From the NCBI GenBank assembly GCA_963787675.1, contig CAWBDV010000003.1:1612001-1676000 (forward strand): DNA of 64,000 nucleotides. The letters run 5' to 3'. Source of the stretch: JAJPKK01 sp963787675. Lineage in GTDB: Bacteria > Pseudomonadota > Alphaproteobacteria > Rhizobiales > Xanthobacteraceae. Positions 26,726 through 38,710 of the stretch are shown here, in pieces. The notes beneath the pieces were generated by a model. The model was not told the DNA's origin. It did not search any database and saw only the letters and a program-made list of their open reading frames with translations. A program made the position numbers and the translations under genes. How positions within the stretch are numbered: the first letter of the stretch is position 1; every line of letters starts with the position of its first letter.

Positions 26726-29011
26726 TCAAAGGTGATCGGCGTCCAAGCTCGCTCTACCCCCCGCCGCGCCACTGCCGCACCTGGATCGTGCAGAGATGCT
26801 CAACCCGCCATGTCGATCCGCCGAGGGGGGGGTGCTGGGACGCAGCCAATCGCTTAGCTTTGACCAACGCCGCCGGCCCGAGACGTTGCGTACTGCAATG
26901 GCGACGGCTTTCTTCTGTCCGACCAAGACGACCAGCCGCTTGCCACGTGTGACGCCGGTATAGAGGAGGTTTCGCTGCAGCATGGCGTAGTGCTGCGTCA
27001 TGACCGGGATGACGACCGCGGGATATTCCGAGCCCTGGCTTTTGTGAATGGTTGCAGCATAGGCCGGCACCAGCATGTCGAGTTCGCCAAATCCGTAAGT
27101 GATGGATCGACTGTCAAAGTTGGCGACGATTTCACCCGCAGTCGGGTCGACGTCATCGATGTAGCCGATATCGCCGTTGTAGACTTCCTTGTCATAGTCG
27201 TTCTCGATCTGCATGATTTTGTCGCCGGGGGCGAAGGTCCATCCGAACCGCTCGACCTTGCGATCGCCCGCGGGATTGAGCGCGGCCTGCAGCTCGATGT
27301 TCAACGAACGTGCGCCGACACCGCCGCGGTTCATCGGGCAAAGCACCTGAATGTCGCGAATGGGATCGAGGCCGAACCGCCTGGGGATCCGTGTTTTTAC
27401 GAGCTCGATGATGCGCGGCACAGCGGTTTCGGGATCGTCCGCCTGCACGAAATAGAAGTCGCTCTCGGTTCCGGGCGGGCTGAGGTCGGGAACTGAGCCC
27501 TGGTTGATGCGATGCGCACTGATGATGATGCGACTTTGCGCTGCCTGCCGGAACACTTCGGTGAGGCGCACTACCGGCACGGCACCCGATGAAATGACGT
27601 CGGCCAGCACTTGGCCGGGCCCGACCGAAGGAAGCTGGTCGATATCGCCAACAATCAAAAGGGCGGCCTTGTCCGGCACCGCCTTCATGAGCGCCTGCAT
27701 CAGCATGACATCGACCATGGAGGTCTCGTCCACCACCAACAGATCGCAATCGAGCGGGTTGTCGTCGCTACGCTTGAAGCCGCCGCCCTTAGGATCGACC
27801 TCCAGCAGGCGGTGGATGGTCTTGGCCTCGAAGCCTGTCGCCTCGGTCATACGTTTGGCGGCGCGCCCGGTCGGAGCGCATAGCAGAAGGGTCGTGCCCT
27901 TCGCCGCGAGGATGCGCAGAATTGCTTTGACGATGGTGGTCTTGCCAACGCCAGGACCGCCGGTCATGACCAGCACCTTGGACATCAGGGCGAGCCGGAT
28001 CGCGGCGACCTGGCTTTCGGCAAGAGCCAGACCAATGCGCTTCTCGACCCACAGCAGGGCCTTGTCGGGATCGATCCACGGCCACGGCAGTGTGCCGTTT
28101 GCCAGTCCGGTCAGCCGCTCGGCGATGGTTCGCTCCGCCCGGTGCAGGCCGGCTAGAAACACGCAAGGCGTTTCGCCGACCCGGTCGGCGACCACTGAAC
28201 CCTCTTGCAGCTCGAGGTCGAGAGCGGTGCGGATCAGCTCCTGCGGAACCTCAAGCAGCTTCTCGGCGAGCGGCCCGAGGTCGTCAGTTGGCAGACCGCA
28301 ATGTCCCTCGTCCATGGCTTCGGTCAGGGCATAGGAGATACCAGCGCGGACCCGCACCATGGCGGTCTTCTTGATGCCGAGTTTCATTGCGATGGCATCG
28401 GCGGTCTTGAAGCCGATGCCGCGGATATCTCGCGCCAGGCGGTAAGGGTTCTCCGTCATGACCTGGATGGCGTCGGCACCATAGGTCTTGAATATCCGCA
28501 CTGCCCGCGCCGTCCCGACGCCGTGGCTGTGCAGGAAGACCATGATCTCCCGCACCGCCTTCTGCTCGGCCCAGGCGGCGAGAATGCCGGCAGCGCGAAC
28601 TGGCCCGATCCCATCTACCTCGCGCAGTCGCTCCGGCGCCGCCTCGATGATGTCGAAGACCTTCTCGCCGAACGCGCGCACCAGCTTCTTGGCATAGACG
28701 GGGCCAATGCCCCTGATCATGCCGGATGAGAGGTACTTCTCGATGCCGTCGGCCGAAGTCGGGGGCGACGTGCGCAGAAAGCGTGCTTTGAACTGTTGGC
28801 CGTGAGTGCGGTCGTTGACCCATTCGCCCGAGGCCGTGATCCACTCACCGGCGGCGATGGTTGCCGCGTGGCCGATCACCGTCACCAGTTCTCGATGCCC
28901 GCGTGCCTTCGCCCTCAGAACGCAGAAGCCGTTCTCGGCATTGTGGAAGGTGACGCGCTCGACGAGACCCGCCAGCACTTCCTGGGTGGATGCGTCGGGT
29001 TGCGGCTTCAT
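26726..29011 (-). CDS. RecD2-type ATP-dependent 5'-3' DNA helicase
   Basis: 761 residues. The N-terminal RecD2 region has an OB-like start (VERVTFHNAENGFCVLRAKA) and paired helix-hairpin-helix motifs (GMIRGIGPVYAKKLVRAFGE, REVDGIGPVRAAGILAAW, ARDIRGIGFKTADAIAMKLG). SF1B motifs follow: MTGGPGVGKTTIV (Walker A), LLVVDETSMVD (II), LLIVGDIDQLPSVG (III), LTEVFRQ, and YTGVTRGKRLVVLVG (VI). RecD2 helicases act alone, without RecBC, in repair and tolerance of damage. The last 60 residues after VSGRRRWSKLSDWLRP are Ser/Gly/Arg-rich and could be a run-on past a lost stop. No partner genes adjoin. Confidence 0.92.
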   Translation of the reverse strand: MKPQPDASTQEVLAGLVERVTFHNAENGFCVLRAKARGHRELVTVIGHAATIAAGEWITASGEWVNDRTHGQQFKARFLRTSPPTSADGIEKYLSSGMIRGIGPVYAKKLVRAFGEKVFDIIEAAPERLREVDGIGPVRAAGILAAWAEQKAVREIMVFLHSHGVGTARAVRIFKTYGADAIQVMTENPYRLARDIRGIGFKTADAIAMKLGIKKTAMVRVRAGISYALTEAMDEGHCGLPTDDLGPLAEKLLEVPQELIRTALDLELQEGSVVADRVGETPCVFLAGLHRAERTIAERLTGLANGTLPWPWIDPDKALLWVEKRIGLALAESQVAAIRLALMSKVLVMTGGPGVGKTTIVKAILRILAAKGTTLLLCAPTGRAAKRMTEATGFEAKTIHRLLEVDPKGGGFKRSDDNPLDCDLLVVDETSMVDVMLMQALMKAVPDKAALLIVGDIDQLPSVGPGQVLADVISSGAVPVVRLTEVFRQAAQSRIIISAHRINQGSVPDLSPPGTESDFYFVQADDPETAVPRIIELVKTRIPRRFGLDPIRDIQVLCPMNRGGVGARSLNIELQAALNPAGDRKVERFGWTFAPGDKIMQIENDYDKEVYNGDIGYIDDVDPTAGEIVANFDSRSITYGFGELDMLVPAYAATIHKSQGSEYPAVVIPVMTQHYAMLQRNLLYTGVTRGKRLVVLVGQKKAVAIAVRNVSGRRRWSKLSDWLRPSTPPSADRHGGLSISARSRCGSGAAGGRASLDADHL

Positions 29012-29288
29012 TCAGACGGTTGCGTCATCTATTTACGCTGCGCTCAGGGGTGTCGGGCCGAATGTTGTTTGAGCTAAGTCCGAATTGCAGCGCGAAAGGC
29101 AGCCATGCCTTAACGCTCCAACGGTTCAGGGGAATTTCGCCGCATGCAATCGTCTGAAGCATAACGGAACCAGCAAACTCAAGCCTCTTTGATATCGGTC
29201 AAACTACGCGGATGCGCCCACGTTGTGCTCAGAGAGCTTTCGTTCAGGCTGGAGATGGCGGCTGTGAACCCGCATAACGGACAAAACC

Positions 29289-30275
29289 TCATTCCACCGT
29301 GATGTTGGTAGCCTTTACAATGGCGGTCCACTGCGCGAGTTCACGGGCAAGCATCTCGCCGAACTCGGCCGGGCTACCGATCTTGGTCTCGGCGCCGAGA
29401 CTGGCGAGGCGTGCGCGTGTCTCCGGCTCCTCAAGGCTTTTGCGGAATGCTGAGTTTAGTTGATTGACGATCGCGGGTGGCGTTCCGGCTGGCGCCACTA
29501 CGCCCAGCCAAAACGGCGCCTGCAGCTTGGGATAGCCGACCTGTGGCATCGTCGGTACGTCGGGCAATTGCGAGAAGCGTTCGGCGCCGGCGATTACGAG
29601 CGGGCGCAGCTTTCCCGATTGCAGGTACGGCAGGCTGGTGGTGCTGGCATCGGCGACTATCTGGATCTCCCCGGCCAAAATAGCGGCGAGCATCGGCGCC
29701 GTCCCGCGATATGGCACGTGCACGATGTTGACGCCGGTTTCGAGTTTGAACATTTCGGCCAGCAGATGCGGCGCAGTGCCGAAGCCCTGCGAGCCCCAAC
29801 TGATCTTGCCGGGATTGGCCTTGGCGTAGGCCACGAGCTCGGCCAGCGATTGCACTGGCAAATCCGGGTGCACGCAAATGATGAGCGGCGTCTCGATGAG
29901 CAGGCCGACAGGCGTAAACACCTTGGCAGGGTCGTAGCCGATGTTCTTGTGTACGGCGGGGCCGCTTGTCAGCGCCCCTCCGGGAGTCATCAGGATCGTG
30001 TAACCGTCCGGATCGGCCGCCGCGACGAGCTTGGCACCGACGCTGCCACCTGCGCCGCCGCCGTGGTTCTCGATAACGATGCTCTGACCGAGCACAGCAC
30101 CGATCCGATCCGAGATGATCCGTGCCATGCCGTCGGTCGGACCGCCGGCCGGGAACGGCACAATCATTTTGATCGGTCGGCTGGGATAGGCGCGGGTTTG
30201 AGCGTGCACGATGTTGCTACTCTGCAGCGCCGACCCGGCGCACAGCAATGCCGCAAGCATCGCTCTCTTCATCAT
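29289..30275 (-). CDS. Bug/TctC-family substrate-binding protein
   Basis: 328 residues with a signal peptide (AMLAALLCAGSALQ to VHAQ) and the full set of Bug motifs: YPSRPIKMIVPFPAGGPTDG, QSIVIENHGGGAGGSVGAKL, DPDGYTILM, ANPGKISWGSQGFGT, VHVPYRGTAP and QLPDVPTMPQVGYPKLQAPF. It binds a carboxylate in the periplasm. It stands alone, 277 bp from recD2, with no TctA/TctB genes. It is complete, unlike the relic at 13206. Confidence 0.9.
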   Translation of the reverse strand: MMKRAMLAALLCAGSALQSSNIVHAQTRAYPSRPIKMIVPFPAGGPTDGMARIISDRIGAVLGQSIVIENHGGGAGGSVGAKLVAAADPDGYTILMTPGGALTSGPAVHKNIGYDPAKVFTPVGLLIETPLIICVHPDLPVQSLAELVAYAKANPGKISWGSQGFGTAPHLLAEMFKLETGVNIVHVPYRGTAPMLAAILAGEIQIVADASTTSLPYLQSGKLRPLVIAGAERFSQLPDVPTMPQVGYPKLQAPFWLGVVAPAGTPPAIVNQLNSAFRKSLEEPETRARLASLGAETKIGSPAEFGEMLARELAQWTAIVKATNITVE

Positions 30276-30583
30276 CGCGGCCGCGTCCCGCGTTGGTTAG
30301 GCATTGCGGGCTTCACCCGGAAATTTCCCAGATGAGTCGCAATGTAGTCGGCCAATTTTGGCCAAGCGTTAAATCAAATCTAGTACCAGAAGAGCGGCAG
30401 AGCTCAGGCAAACATGCCGTGATGTCGCGCCGAGGTCAGATCTCGATGAACGGCCAGCACTTCTCGGTTGTAATCTAATTTAGAGCGTCGAGCGTTTGCG
30501 GCAGTTCCTGGGGGCGTCGGTTTAAGCGCAGTGCCGTGACTGCCGCAGGCCATCGCTGCAAAGTCTCCGATATCACTCCTGGG
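30276..30583. other. Intergenic stretch
   Basis: No gene, repeat or clear promoter could be recognised. Confidence 0.3.
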
Positions 30584-30922
30584 TCAGTCCGAGGACATCG
30601 ACCTGAAATAATGTTCGGCGTGCTGGTAGTAGTTCTCTGCCCCTACCGTATTGCCGGCAAGGGCCTCAGCACGAGCGAGTGCCAAATACCGCTCATAGTT
30701 TCTTCGCGCGTTTTGAGAACTGTTCGGCTCGGGGCGGGCGACACTCGATGTCCACCGTTTCGGGCGGGCAGCAAATGATGCTGCCGGTCTGGGTGGGCGC
30801 CTATTGATGCTTTTTTTGGCCCATTCTGCATCGCTTACTCCTTGGTAGTGGCAGGTAAAACGCTCTGTGCGGCACACGAGGACGAAGATCCAGAGTTGGG
30901 CGTTCATTGTCCGAAGAGTCAT
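30584..30922 (-). CDS. DUF4167-like protein, probably partial
   Basis: The last 45 residues (ARRNYERYLALARAEALAGN, then AENYYQHAEHYFRSM) are the conserved core of DUF4167, an alphaproteobacterial family in which this helix pair is followed by a long disordered, basic tail. Here the tail is missing and the protein ends right after the core. The preceding part (CHYQGVSDAEWAKKSINRRP) is basic but atypical, so the 112-residue frame is a shortened paralogue or fragment. Confidence 0.55.
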   Translation of the reverse strand: MTLRTMNAQLWIFVLVCRTERFTCHYQGVSDAEWAKKSINRRPPRPAASFAARPKRWTSSVARPEPNSSQNARRNYERYLALARAEALAGNTVGAENYYQHAEHYFRSMSSD

Positions 30923-31224
30923 CAGCGCACCGTTGAAGTCCGCGGCCTGCTCTGCGCCGCGTTCGTCAATTCATGAGGTAGACAGGGCCCCGGTCGGCGG
31001 CCGATCAACCTCAACAACGGATCGTTGCATCTGAGATGGAGGCTAAAAGCCCTCGAAGGAAATGCTCACAATTTCTGGACAAGGTAATTGGTCCAATCGT
31101 TGTCGCGGCACCTTTCCTCATTTCACTATATAAACATGAACCAACCGTTTGCTATAGGGAGTGCAGTTCACCCCTCGCCGGAGGCAGGCGGTTTACCACA
31201 CCACGCCGTCCGTCAGCCTCGATG
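30923..31224. other. Intergenic stretch
   Basis: It includes an AT-richer patch at about 31110-31160 that could hold a promoter. No gene is seen. Confidence 0.3.
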
Positions 31225-31533
31225 TTACGCTACCGCGTCTTTGGCAGCCTTTACGGGGCGAGCCCTGATGATCTTCCGAGCCGGCTTCGCCTTGAATATT
31301 GTTGGCTCCTTTGTGAACGGATTTATGCCTTTCCGTGCCTTCGTGGCGGGTTTCTTGATGACAACGAATTTGGCGAAGCTGGGCACAAAGAAAGCTCCCG
31401 TTTTCTTGAGTTCTTTGTAGCCTATTTCTGCAAGCGACTCGATGACGCCCTTGACGTCCTTCCGGGTCATACCGTTCGTATGCTGCTCAGCTATTTTTTG
31501 AATGAGCTCCGACTTCGACATCAACTTGGCCAT
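31225..31533 (-). CDS. HU-family DNA-binding protein
   Basis: 102 residues from ATG 31533, preceded by GGAGGAGAC. Fold order matches HU: helical N-half (MSKSELIQKIAEQHTNGMTR, VKGVIESLAEIGYKELKKTG), beta-arm region (FVVIKKPATKARKGINPFTK) and a basic C-terminal extension (KPARKIIRARPVKAAKDA). The arm has ARKGINPFTKEP instead of the classical GRNPQTG, as in a rhizobial HU subgroup. It probably bends or coats DNA. It is near phage remnants, so it may be element-derived. Confidence 0.85.
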   Translation of the reverse strand: MAKLMSKSELIQKIAEQHTNGMTRKDVKGVIESLAEIGYKELKKTGAFFVPSFAKFVVIKKPATKARKGINPFTKEPTIFKAKPARKIIRARPVKAAKDAVA

Positions 31534-31697
31534 GTCTCCTCCCTGCTTCCGAATCATCCGTTGACCACGTTAGCCTGAAGTTTGCCGTGGAAGGAACTCG
31601 TGAGGCATGGTGCGATGTAGAAAAACGGTAGAAATCTGGGGCAAAGCATATCTCGCTACGGCTTCGGCCAGCTCTGGGTTTCCGCGGTACATCGCAG

Positions 31698-32075
31698 CTA
31701 GTGCGCCAACAATCTCGCGAGCAAAACGTGCCGTGGCACGCTTCCCGCAGTAGAGATCACAGGGCGGTTGGCCTTGACTGGCGCGGGAGCAGACTTTGAT
31801 CTGGGAGCGACCGGTGCTCCGCGCTCGGCTTCAAGCTTCGCCCAACTGAAGTCTGACATTCCGTAAACGCCGGATTTGATGGCAGCGCCGGTCGCTTGTA
31901 CCAAGGTGTCCAGTGCCTCGTTGTCCTGACGATCGTCCTTCGTCCAACGATAAACGGTAAAACCGTTGCGCTTGATCGGCGTGCGCCGCTCGGCGGTCAA
32001 TTCTTGAAAATAGTCGTCCTCGAGGCCGGACGGAAACGAAACGTAGCCGGCGGCCGCCGGATCATCCTCGGTGAA
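31698..32075 (-). pseudogene. Phage terminase large subunit (GpA-type), C-terminal fragment
   Basis: From about 32075, AGYVSFPSGLEDDYFQELTA, ERRTPIKRNGFTVYRWTKDD and NEALDTLVQATGAA match the end of the nuclease domain of lambda GpA-like terminases ('G.VHFP.GL...Y..QL..ER....G...Y.W......NEALD'). The ATPase domain and rest of the nuclease domain are absent; the frame upstream to 32282 is unrelated. The tail after the domain is Ala/Pro/Lys-rich. This is a relic of a prophage. Confidence 0.7.
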
Positions 32076-32392
32076 CGATGCGCGGTGCAGTGAACAACGA
32101 GATGGCGTCATGACGATCGCCGTCACCGGAGTCAATACAGGCCGCATCGACATCAACTGCCCGCCGTGGGCGTATTTCCACCGCGTGCGCAACAATTCCT
32201 CAAGCTCGTCGCAGGTGCTAAGCACAATGTCGCGACTTGTCCAACGGGCTGCTTTCGCGGATTTAGTCCGCACCCGGCGCAAGCAGACATACGAGCGCTG
32301 AAAGGGAGGGCAGCCCTTAACCCGGAGCGGAAGCAGACGGATGGATGTCGTTGGATACGTCCATGATCATCGCAATCGCGTCGAACCCGGCC
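32076..32392. other. Intergenic stretch downstream of rpoD-like gene
   Basis: No further gene recognised. It holds the out-of-frame sequence preceding the terminase fragment. Confidence 0.3.
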
Positions 32393-34486
<2,094 letters not shown>

Positions 34487-34878
34487 TAGTCTCTCCGTGA
34501 CCGGCGCTTAGCCCGCGCCGCGTCCGGTTCGCGACGTAACCACTAAACTGCCGGAAGAGTGGCTGTGCGTTGAACGCCCGACCCGACGGTGCCCAGGTCG
34601 GCCGCGCCGAGATAAGCGCCTGAGCCATTCATCTGTATACGATTTCTCTGATTGTAAGGTTTGTTTGAACAAATCTGTGAGCAAAACTGGCGTTGCAAGC
34701 AGCTCTATAGAGGATAATCGTCGTCGGCTTACCGTTGCTGGTCCAGAACATCGTTCTGGCAAATGCAGTGACACCGCCGCGATCCGACGTGAAGTCGCTC
34801 TCAGAAGCGCGGCGGTTGGGCGGCGCGCCCGGGCCGCGATTGCCGGCAACACCGGTGCGCCCTACTTCTGTCTTAGCG
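34487..34878. other. Region between rpoD-like gene and radical SAM gene
   Basis: It contains an AT-rich patch (about 34630-34690; minus strand has TTGTTC, TTACAATC and TATACA) that probably holds the rpoD promoter, though no canonical -35/-10 pair with 17-bp spacing stands out. No gene recognised. Confidence 0.35.
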
Positions 34879-36666
34879 TCACACGAAGTCCGCCGGGACA
34901 TTTGCCCGGATATCCTGCAGTCGCCGCTGCTGTCCGATATAGGCTTGCGCCGCCGCGGTCTGGAACAAGTCCCGCGTCTCAGCCTCGTTTTCGGCGAGCG
35001 GCGTTATCGCAAGGTCGGTGTATCCACCGTTACCCGGATCATGCTTGATACGGAGATAAACGACGCGCAGCCGCAGGTACAGCGCAGCCCACTGCACCAA
35101 CTTCACCGCTGTCTCGGCGATGTATTTCGGATAAAATACCCAGACATTTTCGAGTGCCAATCCCGGTCGTCGGTTGCGCCGCGACTTCGCCCGGAGGAAT
35201 CCGCCTTCGAGTGGATGGATCCGCTCATACTCGATGCTGCCCTTGAACCAAGTGAGCAGGAAGAGGGCGTTGCCGGCATTGCACCCTGTCGCTGCGGCAC
35301 GCCGAAGCACGGTCGTGATGTGCTCGATCGTGTAGTAGCGTCGCCAGGCGAGCTGGTAGGCGCATTCCCACTGCGCCCGCGACATGCGCGGATGGGCTGT
35401 GGTGACGTGGTTGGTATCATAATTGTTCATGTCCGGGTCCATCGCGACCCCGGCCCGGTGCAGCTTCTGGTGATCCTCTGATCCCGGCAGCGGCGTAAGC
35501 TGGAAAAATTCGAGCAGATCGATCGGCAATTCCTTTTTGATGACGTCGATGTCTTGCGCGATCGATTCAAGCGTGTCGTTCGGGAAACCGATGATGTAGC
35601 CCGCATAGGTGATCACATGCGCCGATTTCCAAGCCAGCAGCATCTCACGGTACTCGGTGATCCTGTTCTGACGCTTCTTGGCGGCCATGAGATTCGCGGG
35701 ATTGATGTTCTCGAGACCGATGAACACCCGCCGAACGCCCGCACGTCGACACTTCTCGACGAAGTTCGGGATGCGGTGGCACAACGTGTCGACCTGGATG
35801 ATCAGCCCGAATTTCAGTTTCTCTGCCTCGCGCAATTCTATGAGGCGGTCGAGGATAGCCTCCCATTTGCGGTTGCGAGCGAAATTGTCATCGGTGATGA
35901 AAAAGCTGCGCAAACCCTGAGCGAGGTTGGTGCGCACGATTTTTTCGACGTCGTCGGGGGAGCGGGATCGCGACTTTCGGCCCTGCACGTTGATGATGGT
36001 GCAGAACGAACACTGGTAGGGGCACCCGCGCCCGGCGTCGAAGCTCGTCACGCCGCCAATTATGCGCCGCGCCTCATTGGCCGTAATCAGCGGTGCCGGC
36101 GCACCCTCGATTCCCGGCAGGTCGTCCATGAAATCGTAGAGCGGTTTGAGCCAGCCAGCCGAAGCGTCGCGCAGCAACGCATCGAGACGCCCCTCCGCTT
36201 CGCCGGCGAACAGCGACACGCCAAGCGCCTTGGCGCGATCGAGATCCGGATCGTCGCCTTGCAGCATGCTGATGACACCGGAGACGTGAAAGCCGCCGAT
36301 CGCGACCTGGATGCCACGCTCCCGCAACGCCCGCGCGATGTCGAGAGCGCGGGGAAACTGGTTTGATTGCACCCCGACGAGCATCACCATCCCAGCGGCG
36401 GCATCGTTGATCATGGCGGCAATGCGATCGGGACGAATGCGGGCATTCGTCTCGTCGAAGGCATGTATGTCGATTTCGACGTTGGGGCCCAGGGTGCGGC
36501 GCTTGGCACAATCTTCGCCAAGGCCGTAGAGGGCGGCGAGCGAATTCGAAGGGATCGCTGAACGAAACCATTGGATAACGTAGCCGTCATCGTCGTAGTG
36601 CGACGGCTTGATCAATACGAGGCAGAATCGTCGCTGCCTTGCTGAATCGGCCCCTACTAAGATCAA
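34879..36666 (-). CDS. B12-binding-domain radical SAM protein
   Basis: I choose TTG 36666 because AAAGGAG lies 6 bases upstream; the frame stays open to 36843 but that part looks random. About 595 residues. The N-terminal cobalamin-binding-like domain (about 1-200) includes LVLIKPSHYDDDGYVIQWFR and MLVGVQSNQFPRALDIARAL and IQVAIGGFHVSG. The radical SAM core starts with GCPYQCSFCTIINVQGR (C-x3-C-x2-C, 4Fe-4S ligands), followed by FFITDDNFARNRK, RVFIGLENINP and YIIGFPNDT. Such enzymes do methylations or rearrangements of lipids, cofactors or natural products. The substrate is unknown. It is monocistronic as far as can be seen. Confidence 0.85.
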   Translation of the reverse strand: MILVGADSARQRRFCLVLIKPSHYDDDGYVIQWFRSAIPSNSLAALYGLGEDCAKRRTLGPNVEIDIHAFDETNARIRPDRIAAMINDAAAGMVMLVGVQSNQFPRALDIARALRERGIQVAIGGFHVSGVISMLQGDDPDLDRAKALGVSLFAGEAEGRLDALLRDASAGWLKPLYDFMDDLPGIEGAPAPLITANEARRIIGGVTSFDAGRGCPYQCSFCTIINVQGRKSRSRSPDDVEKIVRTNLAQGLRSFFITDDNFARNRKWEAILDRLIELREAEKLKFGLIIQVDTLCHRIPNFVEKCRRAGVRRVFIGLENINPANLMAAKKRQNRITEYREMLLAWKSAHVITYAGYIIGFPNDTLESIAQDIDVIKKELPIDLLEFFQLTPLPGSEDHQKLHRAGVAMDPDMNNYDTNHVTTAHPRMSRAQWECAYQLAWRRYYTIEHITTVLRRAAATGCNAGNALFLLTWFKGSIEYERIHPLEGGFLRAKSRRNRRPGLALENVWVFYPKYIAETAVKLVQWAALYLRLRVVYLRIKHDPGNGGYTDLAITPLAENEAETRDLFQTAAAQAYIGQQRRLQDIRANVPADFV

Positions 36667-36990
36667 CCCGAACTCCTTTGGGCGCGCTAGACGCTGCGCG
36701 CTCGAATGGTGGATCAGCACCAAGCCGGACGGGCGGTGAGGACGGCCAACCGGCTCGGGCAGGCCGAACAATGCATCCTCGCACCTCCAAAGCACTACGG
36801 CTAGGCCAGTCGTCTCGGAAGCCACGGCCGTAGCGCGGGGCAAGCCTCATCAAGTTCTGGCCTCTCGACTGACGTCGCCCCCTCAATGCCGTCGAACGAG
36901 GCTCGCATCCGTGCCGTCTCAATAATGCCAATACCGAGCCATCGGCCGTCGGGTTGTAGCGAAGCCACCAAAAGGGCCCAAGCTAAGTGC

Positions 36991-37251
36991 TCACGGTCGC
37001 CGCCGCGTTTCACGGTTTGACCGCTCTGGCTTCGTTGACGGATGTTCGTCAGACATGAGCGTCCATTTCAATAGCCCCAACATTTCGCTCATCACTCCGC
37101 CCATGATGCCGTCGCAGTATGCCTTAACGAGTGGCCGCTCATGAGGAGATAGCCCTGTATTAACCGTATCCATCGCGCGCTTGAGGGCACCGACGAGCTT
37201 GCCGGCACCTCCTTCAACGATCGCACGACGCGTCGACAATGTCGGGCTCAC
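36991..37251 (-). CDS. Small phage-module hypothetical protein
   Basis: 86 residues, overlapping the upstream gene's end by 38 bp in another frame. Helical (GGAGKLVGALKRAMDTVNTG, GVMSEMLGLLKWTLMSDEHP) with a basic tail. No known family. A further GTG-started frame at 36801-37013 (HLAWALLVASLQPDGRWLGI) overlaps its end and might be another small gene, but I am unsure. Otherwise 36667-36990 is empty. Confidence 0.4.
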   Translation of the reverse strand: MSPTLSTRRAIVEGGAGKLVGALKRAMDTVNTGLSPHERPLVKAYCDGIMGGVMSEMLGLLKWTLMSDEHPSTKPERSNRETRRRP

Positions 37252-37540
37252 GGCGAAGGCGCTTCATTAGAGCGTCGAGTTCGTGGGCGGCCCGTTCAAC
37301 TTCCGCCAAGTCGGAGTCGTACGGCGGTTTGACGGGAAGGGGACGGCCGCCATTGCCAGCGCGCCCCGCGATTTGTTGGTCGTACTTCGTCAGCGCCGCG
37401 ACTATTGTCGAGAGCCGCCAGCGGGTTCGACCTTGCGCGTCGATCTGTTCACCGGGAACGCAGCGCAAAGCGATCTTCAAGCTGCGGCGGTCCCGCTCCA
37501 GAGCTTCCGACGCCGCATAGATCGTGAGGAAATTGTTCAT
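37214..37540 (-). CDS. Phage-module hypothetical, packaging Nu1-like
   Basis: 108 residues from the ATG at 37540. YAASEALERDRRSLKIALRC and DAQGRTRWRLSTIVAALTKY resemble the winged-helix DNA-recognition region of small terminase Nu1-type or excisionase-like proteins, in which a short HTH reads the element's DNA. The C-terminal half has a coiled stretch (LAEVERAAHELDALMKRLRR). Assignment is by resemblance only. It is the last well-supported gene of the minus-strand module. Confidence 0.5.
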   Translation of the reverse strand: MNNFLTIYAASEALERDRRSLKIALRCVPGEQIDAQGRTRWRLSTIVAALTKYDQQIAGRAGNGGRPLPVKPPYDSDLAEVERAAHELDALMKRLRREPDIVDASCDR

Positions 37541-37822
37541 CGCCCTTTTACGCAATTGCAGTCGTCGTACGTGCAATTAAAAGTTGATACTCTAGTGAAC
37601 CGCCGCGCGCGGCGCGACCCGCGGCGGGCCACTCCCCATCGGAAGGACCCAACAAATTACTGTGCTGCAGCCATTGCCTCAACGTCAACGCAAGATGTGC
37701 TTGTGTAATCACTTCTGACACTATCAAAAATCAGCATCGATCTAATCCGAGGTGAGGCGGCGGTCGTCGGTAATCGCCGAATATACAACGTCCAACCTTG
37801 GCTCACCGCCGCTCCGGACTCG

Positions 37823-38053
37823 TCATGCTGCCTCATCATCACGACGCTTGAGCGGTCGTAGATGCGTGTAGCGCTCCATCGGATAAATGTTGGAGGAGCG
37901 GAACCATCGCCAAGCGCCTCGCCTCGACAGCGCTCGCCGGGGGTGATCCTCGAAGCAGGGAACCAAGGCGCGCAGTATCCGCTCGTCCTCACTCAGCTCC
38001 TCGATATGGTGCTCCGCCGTCAATGCTCTTTCGTCCTTCACTAACCTCACCAT
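37823..38053 (-). CDS. Small hypothetical protein
   Basis: 76 residues. The N-terminal half is acidic and helical (ALTAEHHIEELSEDERILRA), the C-terminal half basic and aromatic (RGAWRWFRSSNIYPMERYTH). No family recognised. It is in the phage-like module and on the same strand as the rest. Confidence 0.35.
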   Translation of the reverse strand: MVRLVKDERALTAEHHIEELSEDERILRALVPCFEDHPRRALSRRGAWRWFRSSNIYPMERYTHLRPLKRRDDEAA

Positions 38054-38175
38054 AGTTCATTTAAGAAGACAGACCAAGAGAAGAGAGAATAAGAGACCAG
38101 ACCTGTTGTGGTTCTGTGCAACACAACATGTGCGTCTGTGCAACAGAGTATGTGAGCTCGTGCGACAGGAATGCT

Positions 38176-38554
38176 TCAATCGAACCACAGCGTGACACGC
38201 GGGGCGCGTTTCCCTCGGCAGTCGGTCGTGAGCAGACCGAGGCTCACCAACTCGGCAAGTGCTCGAACTCTTCGCATAGCGAGTTAAACCTGCCCGCTCC
38301 ATCATCATGTTTGATACCGTCAAAGTTGCGCATCCACTCCGCCAACTCTCGAACAGCAATTCGTGTGCGAGCTTTAGTGTTGCGGCGTGTCGCGCTTTCG
38401 TCAGGCGCCCTTTCCATTGCAGCGGGAGGCGAACAAAGCCGGTGCTCTGTCGTCTTACCTGACGCTGCGGCACTTTTTCCAGGTCGGACCCGCTCGGCTG
38501 CACCACGACCGGGGCCAGCACCTCGTCGTCATCCAGCAAGTGACGTTGCATCAT
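38176..38554 (-). pseudogene. Winged-helix-like replication/regulatory protein, frameshifted
   Basis: The ATG at 38554 overlaps the last codons of the DNA polymerase gene. FVRLPLQWKGRLTKARHAAT, LKLAHELLFESWRSGCATLT and MMMERAGLTRYAKSS form the usual first part of phage/ICE winged-helix proteins. Near 38262-38275 the reading shifts to RALAELVSLGLLTTDCRGKR, then APRVTLWFD and a stop at 38176. That continuation is the recognition helix and wing, so the two frames were one gene of about 125 residues. Likely a DNA-binding partner of the polymerase. Confidence 0.6.
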
Positions 38555-38710
38555 TGTCCTCCATCGCTGCTAGTGGATCGGTGACCACCTTCCACATGAA
38601 CTCGCCGCGTCGATCCGAGTAGCGGTGAGGGTACCGCACGATGGTTGCCTGAGGTGGTCCCGGTTGTCTGAACAGAGTTTCCGCGTCGATAAGTGGAGCG
38701 TCTGCCGGGG

